The notes below the pieces were generated by a model. That model was not told where the DNA came from, did not search any database, and saw only the letters and a list, made by a program, of their open reading frames with translations. Source: Blastopirellula marina DSM 3645 (GTDB lineage: Bacteria; Planctomycetota; Planctomycetia; Pirellulales; Pirellulaceae). Taken from it: 64,000 nt of DNA. Positions 10,807 to 20,291 of this stretch are shown here, piece after piece (position 1 is the stretch's first letter; each line of letters opens with the position of its first letter). The stretch covers positions 2,333,120 through 2,397,119 of the forward strand of contig NZ_CH672376.1 in the NCBI RefSeq assembly GCF_000153105.1, in the 5' to 3' direction. A program made the position numbers and the translations under genes.

Positions 10807-11128
10807 CGATAACTTTGCCCACGCGTTTGGCATGCTTGGAGTTGGCCGCTGGTCACAAGATACTGTTAGTTTGGGTCTGAAGTCATCGAAACGTTTCCTT
10901 CAGATTCAAACCTGCACTTCGCAGGCTCTTGTCGACTTCGCCGATCCCGATTTGAAAATCTAGACCACCCGAGTAACACGTGAAACGGGCCCATTTTCAG
11001 CCGTCAACAGAGAGGGAGTGAAGCGTTCTCCTCTGCGCTGCTAAGCCGCATCGGTGCACGCGGCTCCGTTTGCTTATTCACATTTGTTTTCAACATGATC
11101 ATCCCTTTGGAAGGGAATTAGCCCCAAA
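10807..11128. other. Structured spacer between DUF1559 and lipoprotein genes
   Basis: No gene seen. Two hairpins lie near the 5' end: a 14-bp stem with two G-U pairs (10869-10882 with 10898-10911), and CCTGC/GCAGG at 10911-10925. Neither is followed by a strong T-run, so they could be processing or attenuation structures rather than full terminators. The remainder up to the lipoprotein start is featureless to the eye. The second cassette has only a short gap at this position. Confidence 0.6.
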
Positions 11129-11530
11129 ATGGTTCGCACGATTTCACTCGCCCCCGTCCTGCTCGTCCTGGCTGCTTTGGCCATGACCGGCTGTCAGCAA
11201 CAACCCGACGGCTATCCGATTTCCGGCAATGTCACTTATCAGGGAAAGCCTGTGCCGCGAGGGACGCTGCTTTTGCGACCCGATTCGCAGAAAGGCAACT
11301 CTGGCCCCGGGGTCATGTTTGATATTGTGGATGGCGCCTACAAAACGACCCGCGAAAATCGAAGCGTCCATCAAGGGGGAGCTTACAAGGTGCAAATCCA
11401 CGGTTTCGACGGCAACGCAAAACCCAACTCGGAACTTCCCCTGGGGCAGATGTTGTTCTCGAACTATTCCACTTCGGTCGAATTACCGAACGAAGAAGCC
11501 ACAGGAATCGATTTCGAGGTGAAGAAGTAG
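11129..11530 (+). CDS. Small lipoprotein paired with DUF1559 gene
   Basis: A 133-residue lipoprotein: hydrophobic signal with lipobox LAMTGC, cysteine at about residue 22. The mature part begins YPISGNVTYQGKPVPRGTL, the form of a carboxypeptidase-regulatory-like or transthyretin-like beta domain that typically follows DUF1559 genes in planctomycetes. It is expected to be anchored in a membrane facing the periplasm. A homologous gene at 58.6 kb also follows a DUF1559 gene, with matching order of signal, lipobox, VSGHVTLDGQPLPEGT-type strand and acidic C-terminus. Its function is unknown. Confidence 0.85.
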   Translation: MVRTISLAPVLLVLAALAMTGCQQQPDGYPISGNVTYQGKPVPRGTLLLRPDSQKGNSGPGVMFDIVDGAYKTTRENRSVHQGGAYKVQIHGFDGNAKPNSELPLGQMLFSNYSTSVELPNEEATGIDFEVKK

Positions 11531-11660
11531 CTTCTCAAAACGCCGCGCCAGGGGAGTCTCGTTCTGAATCGCCCGGCAGGCGGGACGTCCGTGGCAAACT
11601 TCATCCTCATCTGCGTGACACGGGCCTCTTTCCGCCAGTGTCTGTGGGCGGCGTGCGTAC

Positions 11661-12047
11661 TTACAGCTCATCGTATTGTTCAATGGGCAGTTCCTGTAAT
11701 TGATAGCGATCTACGAGGGCTGCTGGTACTTCCGAAATCGGATTCCGATCGGCTTTCAGGCATTCCAGGCAAATCTCTGTCAAAGCGGCGTCAAGCGGCA
11801 GAAGGTAGACGGTTGGCGCCCAGGTGATCAGATACCATTGGCCAGCTCGGCGGGAGATGCGGAAGCTGTTGCCGTGTAGGCGGCCCTTGGTGCGGCCGGA
11901 GACCAGCACGATCTAGACTCCGCCGGCTTCGTTGGGATGGAAGACGGTGAAGTAGCCTGCTTCCTCGACCGCTTGTTGGATCTCGGCATCGTCTTCTTTT
12001 CGCCTCTGGTCGGCCTCGACAAGGGCCGGCGACGCCGGCGGGCGCAT
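11661..12047 (-). pseudogene. Conserved hypothetical gene interrupted by an amber codon
   Basis: A minus-strand frame opens at ATG 12047 and reads 44 codons ending in YFTVFHPNEAGGV, meets TAG at 11913-11915, then continues in the same frame as IVLVSGRTKGRLHGNSFRI to a stop at 11661. Both parts look protein-like, and the join reads naturally if TAG replaced a sense codon such as TAC. The 128-codon total has no signal peptide. Possible readings are a recent pseudogene, a sequencing error or, less likely, amber readthrough. A GTG just after the TAG could start the 82-residue second half. I do not recognise the family. Confidence 0.6.
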
Positions 12048-12153
12048 CGGTTTCGGCGGATGTCGGATCTCTAACGTTAACCGATTCTTGTCTGTGTTAT
12101 TCTGAAAACATCAAAACCGCCAACTTCGGTCCCCGCTTTCCACAGGAACCCCG

Positions 12154-12561
12154 ATGCGAACTTTACCGACGACCTGTTTTACGATCCTGGCGCTATTGGC
12201 GATCGCCGGTCCGACGTTTGCCGCCGATCAGCCGGAAGAATCCCTGGCCGATGTCCAGAAAGCGATCGCCGCCGAAAAGGGAGTGCTAATCGACGTGCGC
12301 GAAAAAGCGGAGTGGGACCGAGGGCACATCGCAGGCGCGCGGCTCTTTCCATTAAGTCAGTTGCAGGAAGACATCGAGCAAGCCGCAGGAAAAGCGATCC
12401 CAACTTTGCCCAAAGACAAGATTATCTACACGCACTGTGCTTTCGGATCACGCGCGGCGACCGCGGCGAAATTGCTGGAGAAGCAGGGTTACAAAGTGCG
12501 AGCGCTGAAGCCGGGATATGAGGAACTGGTCAAAGGGGGTTTTTCGAAAGCGAAGGAGTAA
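12154..12561 (+). CDS. Exported rhodanese-domain protein
   Basis: A 135-residue protein with a cleavable signal peptide (hydrophobic stretch ending PTFAADQPEE) and one rhodanese domain. The active-site loop is HCAFGSRA, so the persulfide-carrying cysteine is present, and VLIDVREKAEWDRGHIAGA is the typical upstream motif. It would act in the periplasm as a thiosulfate sulfurtransferase or sulfur carrier. It is divergent from the interrupted gene at 11.7-12 kb and has no obvious partner. A separate rhodanese domain begins at the extreme right end of the window, fused to an MBL domain. Confidence 0.9.
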   Translation: MRTLPTTCFTILALLAIAGPTFAADQPEESLADVQKAIAAEKGVLIDVREKAEWDRGHIAGARLFPLSQLQEDIEQAAGKAIPTLPKDKIIYTHCAFGSRAATAAKLLEKQGYKVRALKPGYEELVKGGFSKAKE

Positions 12562-12831
12562 CCGACAACGTGCAAAATAATTGGGTAAAGTGAGTGGAGC
12601 AAGCGAAATAAAGTCCGCCATTCTCGATCAATGTTACTCGCGTACGGGCTCCACCGCTCGTTGCTTGTAGAGCTGCATGTTCGGCCAATCGCTCAGACGA
12701 TCGACCACCAAAGGAAGCATTCAAGCTCATTCCCAAGGCGGTCGAAGCGGGGGCAGTTTGTCAGCGGACAAAATGAGGAATTAGACGCCCTTTTGAGTCT
12801 TTGAATTGTTTCACAAGCAAGGATCGCGTGA

Positions 12832-14361
12832 CTAGGCGCGAATTACGCTGGAAGGAATAGGCATACCATTGGCGTCCAGCGTGTAGGCATAGGCTTCTTT
12901 CATGTTGGCTTTCCCGCTATCGGTGTAAACGAGAAACCTTTCGCCATCTGTTCGTGTCTTCACGATTCCGAATGCCGCTCTGCTGAATCCAAAGAAGTCG
13001 CCACGCTTTGTCGCCTTGGCCGGATCGGTGAGTTGGGACCAACCCTCGACTTGAAAGAATGCAACCAGTTCGGTAACGAAGACAAGGGGCTCGGCAACCC
13101 GTGAGTACTTGCCGAGACTGCCCATCAACGTTGCACGGGGATGGATGTACTCTTTCCTTGCCGATTCATCGCCACTCGAAACGACGCTCACGATTGGCGA
13201 CACCATTTGAAAAAATGCACCTGAAAAATCGGCGGATCCATGATGCGGCACTTTGAATACCTCGGAACGCAGATTGATCTCACCTTGCTGGTGACGTTGG
13301 GCGAGTATGCGACTCGCCTCATCGTTCAAATCGCCGGTAAATAAATAGCTGAATCCGCCGTATCGCAATCGAAATACGATCGAATGACCATTGATCGTGT
13401 GGCTTGCATCCAGTCCATTGAAGTCACTCTCGTCGAGACTGAGCGACTCGTGCCCGATCCGCGGACCTTTGGGAGGCTTTCCGAGAAACTTCAGCCCGGT
13501 TGTCGATCCCTTGGTGGTTAACAAAGGGCCCAACACTTGTATTTCAAGATCCTGCGCCTTGAAAAAGTCAAATGCGTCATCGTCGCCAAAAGAGAGATGA
13601 CGAAACTCAATGGGACTTCGTCCATTCCAATTGGTCAGTGCATCCTTCCATGCCTTAAACGGCTGATTCATTTCAGTGTCAGGCACAGAAAGCAAATCGT
13701 CTACGAGTCCCGTCAGTATCGTTTCGTCTCCGACTTTCTTCGTCGGGCCGAGTAACTCTTTGTCAGGCGTTTTCTTTCCGTTCTTGGTGCTTGGACGTTT
13801 AACGAGGCCATTGTGGTAAACGCGTTCGGGGGCAATAAATAGTCGCTTCTTGGGTTCTTTGTGCGTTTCCGATTCGTGGATTTCGACGAGGCCCTTGTAA
13901 TGATCCGCGTCCCCATGCGTCACTAGAATGCAGTCAATCTTCTTCGCCTTGGCGGCCGTGCTGCTGCGAAACCGTGCAGCCAAGTATCGCGCGAAGAGTT
14001 GATTGTCGCCGCCATCAATGAGAATGATCTTGCCGTCCGGCGATTCAATCACAGCCCCATCTCCTTGCTGCACATCGACGAAATTTACCTTCAAGACACG
14101 ATTCTGTTTGCTGGGAATAATCAGATCGGCCGGTTTCAGTTTGGACGACTTGGTAGGAGTGATAAATGCTTCCGTTTTGACGGGCAAGATGCTGCCGTCT
14201 GAATGAGTCTCAAACTTTACCGTCTTGATTTTGACATGGACGCTCGAAACCTCTTCGACGTCGACATGATCGCCCCATGCCATCGTATGGAGGAATCCTT
14301 TTCGATTCGGAGCCGCAAATACATCTGCCAAATCGACGTTGATTACCGCTTTGGTCGCCAT
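12832..14361 (-). CDS. Stand-alone ComEC-like metallo-beta-lactamase-fold hydrolase
   Basis: A 509-residue soluble protein. After an N-terminal ~100-residue region, a metallo-beta-lactamase fold starts at VNFVDVQQGDGAVIESPDGKI. It has the metal motif THGDADHYKGL, then FTGDLNDEASR and VPHHGS, the same order as the nuclease-like domain of ComEC/Rec2 competence proteins but without membrane helices. No export signal is seen. It may be a nuclease or phosphodiesterase; such stand-alone proteins also occur in defence-type loci, but no partner here proves that. The GC content looks lower than its neighbours by eye. The downstream gap 12562-12831 shows no gene. Confidence 0.75.
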   Translation of the reverse strand: MATKAVINVDLADVFAAPNRKGFLHTMAWGDHVDVEEVSSVHVKIKTVKFETHSDGSILPVKTEAFITPTKSSKLKPADLIIPSKQNRVLKVNFVDVQQGDGAVIESPDGKIILIDGGDNQLFARYLAARFRSSTAAKAKKIDCILVTHGDADHYKGLVEIHESETHKEPKKRLFIAPERVYHNGLVKRPSTKNGKKTPDKELLGPTKKVGDETILTGLVDDLLSVPDTEMNQPFKAWKDALTNWNGRSPIEFRHLSFGDDDAFDFFKAQDLEIQVLGPLLTTKGSTTGLKFLGKPPKGPRIGHESLSLDESDFNGLDASHTINGHSIVFRLRYGGFSYLFTGDLNDEASRILAQRHQQGEINLRSEVFKVPHHGSADFSGAFFQMVSPIVSVVSSGDESARKEYIHPRATLMGSLGKYSRVAEPLVFVTELVAFFQVEGWSQLTDPAKATKRGDFFGFSRAAFGIVKTRTDGERFLVYTDSGKANMKEAYAYTLDANGMPIPSSVIRA

Positions 14362-14481
14362 GCGAACGCCTTTCAGATACTGGAGATGAAATAGTCCTAG
14401 CTTCTATACCGTCAATCAAGATTCGATGCTGTCTGGGAAGTTATCAAGGCTCGGAATCCATCGTGGTCGAACCAATGGAAA

Positions 14482-14748
14482 TTAGTCTTTCGGTGGTTGG
14501 GGCGGATCGCCGTCCTTTGCTTTTGCATCGACAAAAACAGGACGCTGACCAACCGGCAAGTTTATCCCCAGATGGGCCAACGAAGCGAACAGCACGCCGG
14601 AGAAAAAGACTTCGTCCAGATTGCCGACGAAGGGGAGATTGTCGGGAATCTCAAAGATGCCCATCGTGATGTTCGAGAGATAGATGACCGAAACGATCAC
14701 CCCAGCAATGGCTGTAGATATGGAAGCATAACTCCGATCATTGGCCAT
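14482..14748 (-). CDS. Small DUF1232/YkvA-like membrane protein
   Basis: An 88-residue protein with a hydrophobic segment at about residues 10-32 and the motif FEIPDNLPFVGNLDEVFF at 32-49. The motif strongly resembles the IPDxxPxxGxxDD core of DUF1232 (YkvA-like) proteins, followed by a second hydrophobic stretch. The ATG at 14748 is chosen because GGAG lies at 14756-14759 on the minus strand, 7 bases upstream; the longer frame reaching 14949 overlaps the kinase gene and its extra residues look non-coding. The function of the family is not established. The C-terminal tail is charged and Pro-rich. Confidence 0.7.
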   Translation of the reverse strand: MANDRSYASISTAIAGVIVSVIYLSNITMGIFEIPDNLPFVGNLDEVFFSGVLFASLAHLGINLPVGQRPVFVDAKAKDGDPPQPPKD

Positions 14749-14932
14749 GGGGCGACTCCGCTTTTGGTGCGATTGTGAACGTCCGCTTCCGGTCGTATCC
14801 ATCAGTCTCTTGCAGTGGTCTAACGCAGTCAAACGAAATCTTGATGCACCATCATCGCCGCGAACAAAGTACGCGGGCGCCGCGGCCTGAAGCAAGAGAC
14901 GCCACGGCTCACACAGCCGTGGCGCCCATGAA

Positions 14933-17821
14933 CTAATCTTCGACATCATCGCCGAGAAGGATCATGCCGATGGCGAAGAGGGTGACGCCGACGACGCCGG
15001 CGAGGAAGCCTGCGTGCAGCTTTTCGCTGACGTCAGGGATGCCGAGGCCGGCGCCGTAGAGGACCATCAGCGCGGCCGGCCAGGTGAACAAGCTGAGTCG
15101 CCAGCCGCCGAAGAAGGCGGAGCCGACCAGGATCAGGCCGGCGACTCCGGCGGAGAAGGTGGAGACATACTCGGCGATCGCGACGGTAACCAGCGGCACG
15201 TCGAGCGGTTGGTAGGTTCGCTCGGTATCGAGCGCCGCGGTGGCCAGATCGCCGCTGAGGAGCTGATTCTGATGCAGCCACATCACGCAGCCGGTTAGCA
15301 GCGCGGCGCCGACGACGATTCGCAGCGGCGCTCCGGTTGCGAAAGACAACGGCGTCGCCAGCAGATTTTTCACCGAGATCGGTGAGTTGGGCCGAGCGGT
15401 GCGGGCTTCGCTTAACAACTGCTGCATGCGGCTGCGGCGCTGGGCGGCCGCTTGGCGGGGATCGAGCGAGTCGGCTTGGTCGGGATCGAACGCCGTTTCG
15501 CGCTGATGGATCGCGTCGTCGATGATCGCCTGGGCGGCGAGCGCGGCGGCGGCTTCGGCTTCTTCGGCGGTCGCGCCATCGGCCTGCAAGCGTTTCGCTT
15601 CGATGCTGACCAAAAGTCGTCGCTCGCGCGTTTCTTTGGCGGCTGAAATACGACGATCGCAATAACGCACGAGCGGGTCGCGCCACGCGGCGAAGGTTCG
15701 ATTCTTTTCGGATCCGCCGCTGCGCCTTAAAAAGTCGCGCGCATGGATCTTCGCCTGATAGCCGAAGAGTTCTTCAAACACTTCTTCCCAATCGGCGCCG
15801 GCATATTTGACCAGGAACGAGCGGACTTCGGTTTCGTCGAGGCCGCGAAGACGGAGCGACTTGAGCAGTTGTTCAAGTTTCTCCATCGCCGTCCGCCGCT
15901 GGTGGTGCAAAGTGCGGTCGACGGCGAAGTAATAGGCGGCCGCGGCGGCGATCGCGAGGATCACGCCGCCGATCGCGGCGACGATCGTGCCGGTGGCGGC
16001 CAACAGCAGCAAGGTCAGCATCGCGCCGCCGAGATACTTGAGCCAATCGATCAGCGACGACGAGAAGAGAAACTCACGCAGCTTGCGATACAGGAAGTCG
16101 CCACCCAGAACGCCGGAGATCACGAGATAGGCGATCGGCGTCGCGCCGGCCATCGCTAGTGCCGCGATGAACGCGCTGCCCATGCCGAAAATGACGCTGC
16201 CGATCATCACGGCGACCACGATTCCGGCCGCCGCCAAAAAGCAAGATTTACGCAATGGGCCAGCGGTCGCCGAGTTGAACTGGGCGACCCCTGCTTCGAG
16301 CATGTCGACATGCTGTTTGCCGGGCGAGAAGGTCCCGGTCGGCCCCATGCCGAGATACTCTTCCAGCTTCTGGATCACTTCGGTCAGGCTTGCAGCGCGT
16401 TGATCGGGATCTTTGGCGACCATCCGCATCGTGACGTCGGCCAACTGTTTGGGCACATGCTTGGCCACCGCGTCCGGGCGAACGATCGGCTGTTCGAGGT
16501 GTTTGGAGATCACCTCCATCGCGGTGGCGCCTTCAAACGGCGGTCGACCGGTCAGCAGCGCATAGAAGGTGCAGCCCAGAGAATAAATGTCGGCCCGATG
16601 GTCGACGCTGGATGCGTCGCGAGCTTGCTCGGGCGGCATGTAGGCCGGCGTTCCCATCGACATGTTGACGATGGTCGAGCTGGCGCTGCGGCGTTTTAAA
16701 AGTTCTTGGTCGACGCCTGAAGAGGATTGCTCGTCGACGTCAGGAAGTTTGACCAGGCCAAGGTCCGCGACTTTCACCACGCCTTGGGTGTTGACCATCA
16801 AGTTGTCTGGCTTCACGTCGCGATGAATGATGCCGCGTTGATGGGCGAAATGCAGTCCGCGGGCCGCTTGCAGGATATATCCGACGGCGACGTCGCGATC
16901 GAGTTTGCCGGTCTCTTTGAGCAGAGCGCCCAGCGATTGGCCGTTGACCAGCTCCATGCTGAAAAAGTGGACTCCTTCGTCTTCGCCCATGTCATAGATC
17001 TGGACGATGTTGTGATGGGTGAGCTGTGCGGCGGCGTACGCTTCGCGCGTGAAGCGTGAGATGAAAACCGGATTGGCGGCCCACTTGGCCTGAATGGTTT
17101 TGACGGCGACCTCGCGATCAAGCGACCTTTGTCGCGCCAGATAGACGGCGCCCATCGCCCCTTTGCCAAGAATGCGGATCAGCCGATAGCCGTCTAGCGA
17201 CTCGGGCATCGTTTCGTCAGCGGGCGCCGATGGAGGGGCATCTTCCTCTTCGGGCAACACGGCGGCGGTCGCCAACGTGGCCATCGCTCCGTCATGCGCC
17301 GTCGGACGTTGGGGCGCCGTCTCAGAAAAAGTCTGCGGCTCTGCCGGCGTTGGAACTGAGTTTTCCGCCGCATCCACCTGGTCGAAACTAGGGCGACTCA
17401 GTAGCGGCTCGTCTTCCTCGTCTGCATCGTCCTGCGGATCGTCGACGCCGGGAAGCGAGTATTCATCGCTGGTGAACGTTTGCAGCGCTTCGCCGTTGCT
17501 GGACGACGCATGGCCATGGGTCGCGAGGGTGGGCAGGTTTTCCTTGTCTTCTTCCAAACGGGTTGCTACCGGCAACGTCGCCGAGGCGTCAACCGCCGTC
17601 GCGTGACTTGATTGACGGCTTTTGCTGGGGATGCCAAGCGAGGCCCGCATCTCTTGGCGGATCTCTTGCAACGTTTTGACGACGATATCCTCGACCGCGT
17701 CGGCGGAGGGGACGCCGATATAGAAGAGTTCTTTGCAGTTACGGCAGCGTGGGCGATAGTGTCCCGGCGCGATATTCGTCACTTCCATCGACGATCGGCA
17801 ATAGGGACATTTCAACCACAT
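14933..17821 (-). CDS. Zinc-ribbon Ser/Thr protein kinase with multi-pass membrane tail
   Basis: A 962-residue kinase. Residues 1-40 carry CPYC and CRNC pairs of a zinc ribbon. An acidic, low-complexity linker (~60-200) leads to a Hanks-type kinase domain (about 210-470) with GKGAMGAVY, VAVKTI, catalytic HRDVKPDN (His333, Asp335) and ADLGLVKL in place of DFG. The C-terminal half has several hydrophobic segments split by a charged cytoplasmic-looking region (about 640-800), then more membrane helices to the end. It is expected to phosphorylate proteins from the inner membrane. An FHA-domain gene lies immediately upstream on the same strand, a natural phosphothreonine-binding partner. Confidence 0.88.
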   Translation of the reverse strand: MWLKCPYCRSSMEVTNIAPGHYRPRCRNCKELFYIGVPSADAVEDIVVKTLQEIRQEMRASLGIPSKSRQSSHATAVDASATLPVATRLEEDKENLPTLATHGHASSSNGEALQTFTSDEYSLPGVDDPQDDADEEDEPLLSRPSFDQVDAAENSVPTPAEPQTFSETAPQRPTAHDGAMATLATAAVLPEEEDAPPSAPADETMPESLDGYRLIRILGKGAMGAVYLARQRSLDREVAVKTIQAKWAANPVFISRFTREAYAAAQLTHHNIVQIYDMGEDEGVHFFSMELVNGQSLGALLKETGKLDRDVAVGYILQAARGLHFAHQRGIIHRDVKPDNLMVNTQGVVKVADLGLVKLPDVDEQSSSGVDQELLKRRSASSTIVNMSMGTPAYMPPEQARDASSVDHRADIYSLGCTFYALLTGRPPFEGATAMEVISKHLEQPIVRPDAVAKHVPKQLADVTMRMVAKDPDQRAASLTEVIQKLEEYLGMGPTGTFSPGKQHVDMLEAGVAQFNSATAGPLRKSCFLAAAGIVVAVMIGSVIFGMGSAFIAALAMAGATPIAYLVISGVLGGDFLYRKLREFLFSSSLIDWLKYLGGAMLTLLLLAATGTIVAAIGGVILAIAAAAAYYFAVDRTLHHQRRTAMEKLEQLLKSLRLRGLDETEVRSFLVKYAGADWEEVFEELFGYQAKIHARDFLRRSGGSEKNRTFAAWRDPLVRYCDRRISAAKETRERRLLVSIEAKRLQADGATAEEAEAAAALAAQAIIDDAIHQRETAFDPDQADSLDPRQAAAQRRSRMQQLLSEARTARPNSPISVKNLLATPLSFATGAPLRIVVGAALLTGCVMWLHQNQLLSGDLATAALDTERTYQPLDVPLVTVAIAEYVSTFSAGVAGLILVGSAFFGGWRLSLFTWPAALMVLYGAGLGIPDVSEKLHAGFLAGVVGVTLFAIGMILLGDDVED

Positions 17822-17943
17822 AAGTCATTCACGAAAGTCAACGCGATAAAGGGACCGCAGCGCCGTAAGAAATAGAGACAACTGCGTCGCCTAGAATAAT
17901 CGACTTGCGTGAAGAAATGGTGAAGCGAACGCAATCGCTATCG

Positions 17944-18717
17944 CTAGGCGACGGTCAGCGAAAACCGTTGTTCGCCGCAGTGAAAATAGCCGCCGCGGCC
18001 GATATTCAGCTCTTTAATCCGCAGCCAAATGCCGTTCAACGATTTGGCGTCGTCAATGATCCAGCGCCCCTGTTTGTCTTGATAAATGCGGGCATGCTGC
18101 GGGCTGACGGTCGGATCATTGACCAAAATCGAGCATTGCACCGGATCGCTGCCGATCCAATGTTCTTTTTTCGTCAGCTTATGACGTTTTCCGGCGCCGT
18201 CGTAGTTGATTTCCTGTAGACACGGAACGAGCTCATCCAGCCCTTCCTGGGCCACGTCGAGCAGTTCTTTTTCCCCTTCTAGCGTTGCGCCGATGTTGCC
18301 GCCTGCTCGCGGCGGGATTTGCCCGAATCGTTTGCCGCCGATCATCATCACCTGATTCGGTTTGACAATGATCTGCGTCGCACGGACAAAAGTGCCGTTG
18401 GTCGAGCCTAGATCACGCAGCACCCAGTCAAAACCGCCGGGGCGTTCGCGTCTTTGAATTTCTAGATGCCGGCTAGAAATTTGGCTATCGTGCGGGATGA
18501 TAAGGTCCCCTTCGGTTCGTCCGATGATGAACGAGGACTTGCGAATGCGGAAAATATCGCCGGTTTCAGCCCCATCATCGTAAACAATCAACTTGGCCAT
18601 CGGCGGCCGCAGCGTCGGGCGATAGTGCGAAACTTCGACGCTACGCTGCTGGCCGAGAAGATCGTCTTCGTCGCCGATACCAAACAGCGTGGATTGTCCG
18701 GGTGGTTTCGAGTCCAT
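17944..18717 (-). CDS. Protein with two FHA domains
   Basis: About 257 residues. The first FHA domain has FIIGRTEGDLIIPHDSQISSRHLEI and LGSTNGTF, the complete phosphothreonine-binding signature. The second, near the C-terminus, has HWIGSDP, SPQHARI and KSLNGIWL, a slightly degenerate copy. The protein is soluble. ATG 18717 is chosen; a GTG at 18768 would add 17 residues with no sign of conservation. It lies 122 bases upstream of the Ser/Thr kinase on the same strand, so it likely reads that kinase's phosphorylation or forms a complex with it (inference). Confidence 0.88.
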   Translation of the reverse strand: MDSKPPGQSTLFGIGDEDDLLGQQRSVEVSHYRPTLRPPMAKLIVYDDGAETGDIFRIRKSSFIIGRTEGDLIIPHDSQISSRHLEIQRRERPGGFDWVLRDLGSTNGTFVRATQIIVKPNQVMMIGGKRFGQIPPRAGGNIGATLEGEKELLDVAQEGLDELVPCLQEINYDGAGKRHKLTKKEHWIGSDPVQCSILVNDPTVSPQHARIYQDKQGRWIIDDAKSLNGIWLRIKELNIGRGGYFHCGEQRFSLTVA

Positions 18718-18869
18718 GGCTGCGTCTGGAAGAGGGAATTCGGATAAAGGTCGACGCGGGAGTTGCACCGACCCGAGGCGCCATTTTAGTGACGAATTCC
18801 GCTTTGGGATGATTTGTTGATGCTCGGTTCATGTAAACTTCATGTTTTGCAATCGTGTGATAGAGACCT

Positions 18870-20096
18870 GTGGATAAAGCGGAACTGACAATCATCGGCG
18901 GCGGCGCCGCCGGACTAATGGCGGCGATCTGGGCGGCGCGCACCAATGCGGATCGCCGAATCGTGGTGCTGGATGGCGCGGCCCGATTGGGAGCGAAAAT
19001 CTTGATCGCCGGCGGCGGTCGCTGCAATGTGACGCATTACCAGGTAGCGGCCGACGACTTTTGCGGCGGCAGTCGCAATGCGATCAAAAAGGTGCTGGCT
19101 CGATTTCCGGCCGACGCGACGGTTGCGTTGTTCGCCGAACTCGGCGTGCGACTCAAACGAGAAGAGACCGGCAAGCTGTTCCCGACCACGGATCGTGCGC
19201 AAACGGTCTTGGATGCGCTGATCAACGAAGCTCGGCGGCTCGGCGTATCGATCCTAACCAAGCGCCGCGTCACGCGACTTGCGCGGCTAGAAGATGAGGC
19301 GCTGGCCGTCAGCGGCGAATGGGGAGAGATTGTCTCGCCGCATGTGATTCTTGCGACTGGCGGCAAAAGCGTGCCGAAGACGGGCTCGGACGGATTTGGC
19401 TGGGAACTGGCCAAGCGCCTCGGGCATACGCTGACTCCCCGCATCTTTCCGGCGCTGGTGCCTTTGGTCGCCGCCGACGATTGGCGCCCGAAAGAGCTGT
19501 CCGGCGTTAGTCTGCCGGCGGAACTTTCGGTCCATAGCGGCACCGGCAAGCGTTTGACCGCCGCATCCGGCGATCTGTTGTTTACGCATCGCGGGCTCTC
19601 AGGCCCGGTGGTGTTGGACATCAGTCGGCATTATCTGAACGCGCTGGAAGATGACGCCGCCGCGCAGTTGCGAGCCAACTGGATTCCGGAAGAGAAAAGC
19701 GAAGAACTGGACGCCCAATTGCAATCGCTGGGCGCGGCGGTGGTGAGAAAATTCTTACGAGAAAAGCTGCCTGGGCGCCTGGCTGATCTGTTACTAGAGC
19801 TGGCGGAAATCGACTTTGAACGAACAGGCGATCAGTTGGATCGCGCGGCGCGCCAACGACTTGTCCGGCTGACGACGGCGATGGAAACGCCGATCGTCGG
19901 AAACCGGGGCTTCGCCGTGTCCGAAGCGACGGCCGGCGGCGTGCCGTTGGATCAGATCCAATTGAAGACGATGGAGTCGCGTCTTTGCCCAGGCCTATTT
20001 TTGTGCGGCGAAATCTGCGATGTCGATGGACGGATCGGCGGCTTCAACTTCCAGTGGGCCTGGTCAAGCGGGTATATCGCGGGGGTTTCGGCCTAG
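18870..20096 (+). CDS. HI0933/YhiN-family flavoprotein
   Basis: A 408-residue FAD-binding protein of the HI0933-like (YhiN/BaiN) family. The dinucleotide-binding motif IIGGGAAGLMAA starts at about residue 8. GGGRCNVTH and the C-terminal CGEICDVDGRIGGFNFQWAWSSG are family signatures. It starts at GTG 18870, since no ATG is suitably placed. Family members are reductases or oxidases of unsettled substrate (some act on bile-acid intermediates), so a specific reaction should not be assigned. It is divergent from the FHA gene, with about 150 bp of shared promoter space. Confidence 0.88.
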   Translation: MDKAELTIIGGGAAGLMAAIWAARTNADRRIVVLDGAARLGAKILIAGGGRCNVTHYQVAADDFCGGSRNAIKKVLARFPADATVALFAELGVRLKREETGKLFPTTDRAQTVLDALINEARRLGVSILTKRRVTRLARLEDEALAVSGEWGEIVSPHVILATGGKSVPKTGSDGFGWELAKRLGHTLTPRIFPALVPLVAADDWRPKELSGVSLPAELSVHSGTGKRLTAASGDLLFTHRGLSGPVVLDISRHYLNALEDDAAAQLRANWIPEEKSEELDAQLQSLGAAVVRKFLREKLPGRLADLLLELAEIDFERTGDQLDRAARQRLVRLTTAMETPIVGNRGFAVSEATAGGVPLDQIQLKTMESRLCPGLFLCGEICDVDGRIGGFNFQWAWSSGYIAGVSA

Positions 20097-20291
20097 GAAA
20101 TCAGAAGAGAGCGCCGAGTAGCCGCTACGACCGATACAATCGCCAGAAGCTAGCAGCAGATGCCGCGGGAAAGCTGGCGCGAAGTCCGAAATACGACATA
20201 TCTTTGAACTATGTCGCTTGCGCGTTTACGGCGAATTGCCTGCGCGCAAGAGAGGATCGTGACTTATCGGGGTAAAGGAGAGTGAGCCAAC

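Noticed and set aside
12562-12831. Transposase remnant
   Set aside because: A few residues such as RFDRLG on the minus strand suggested one, but no catalytic motif or terminal repeat was found.
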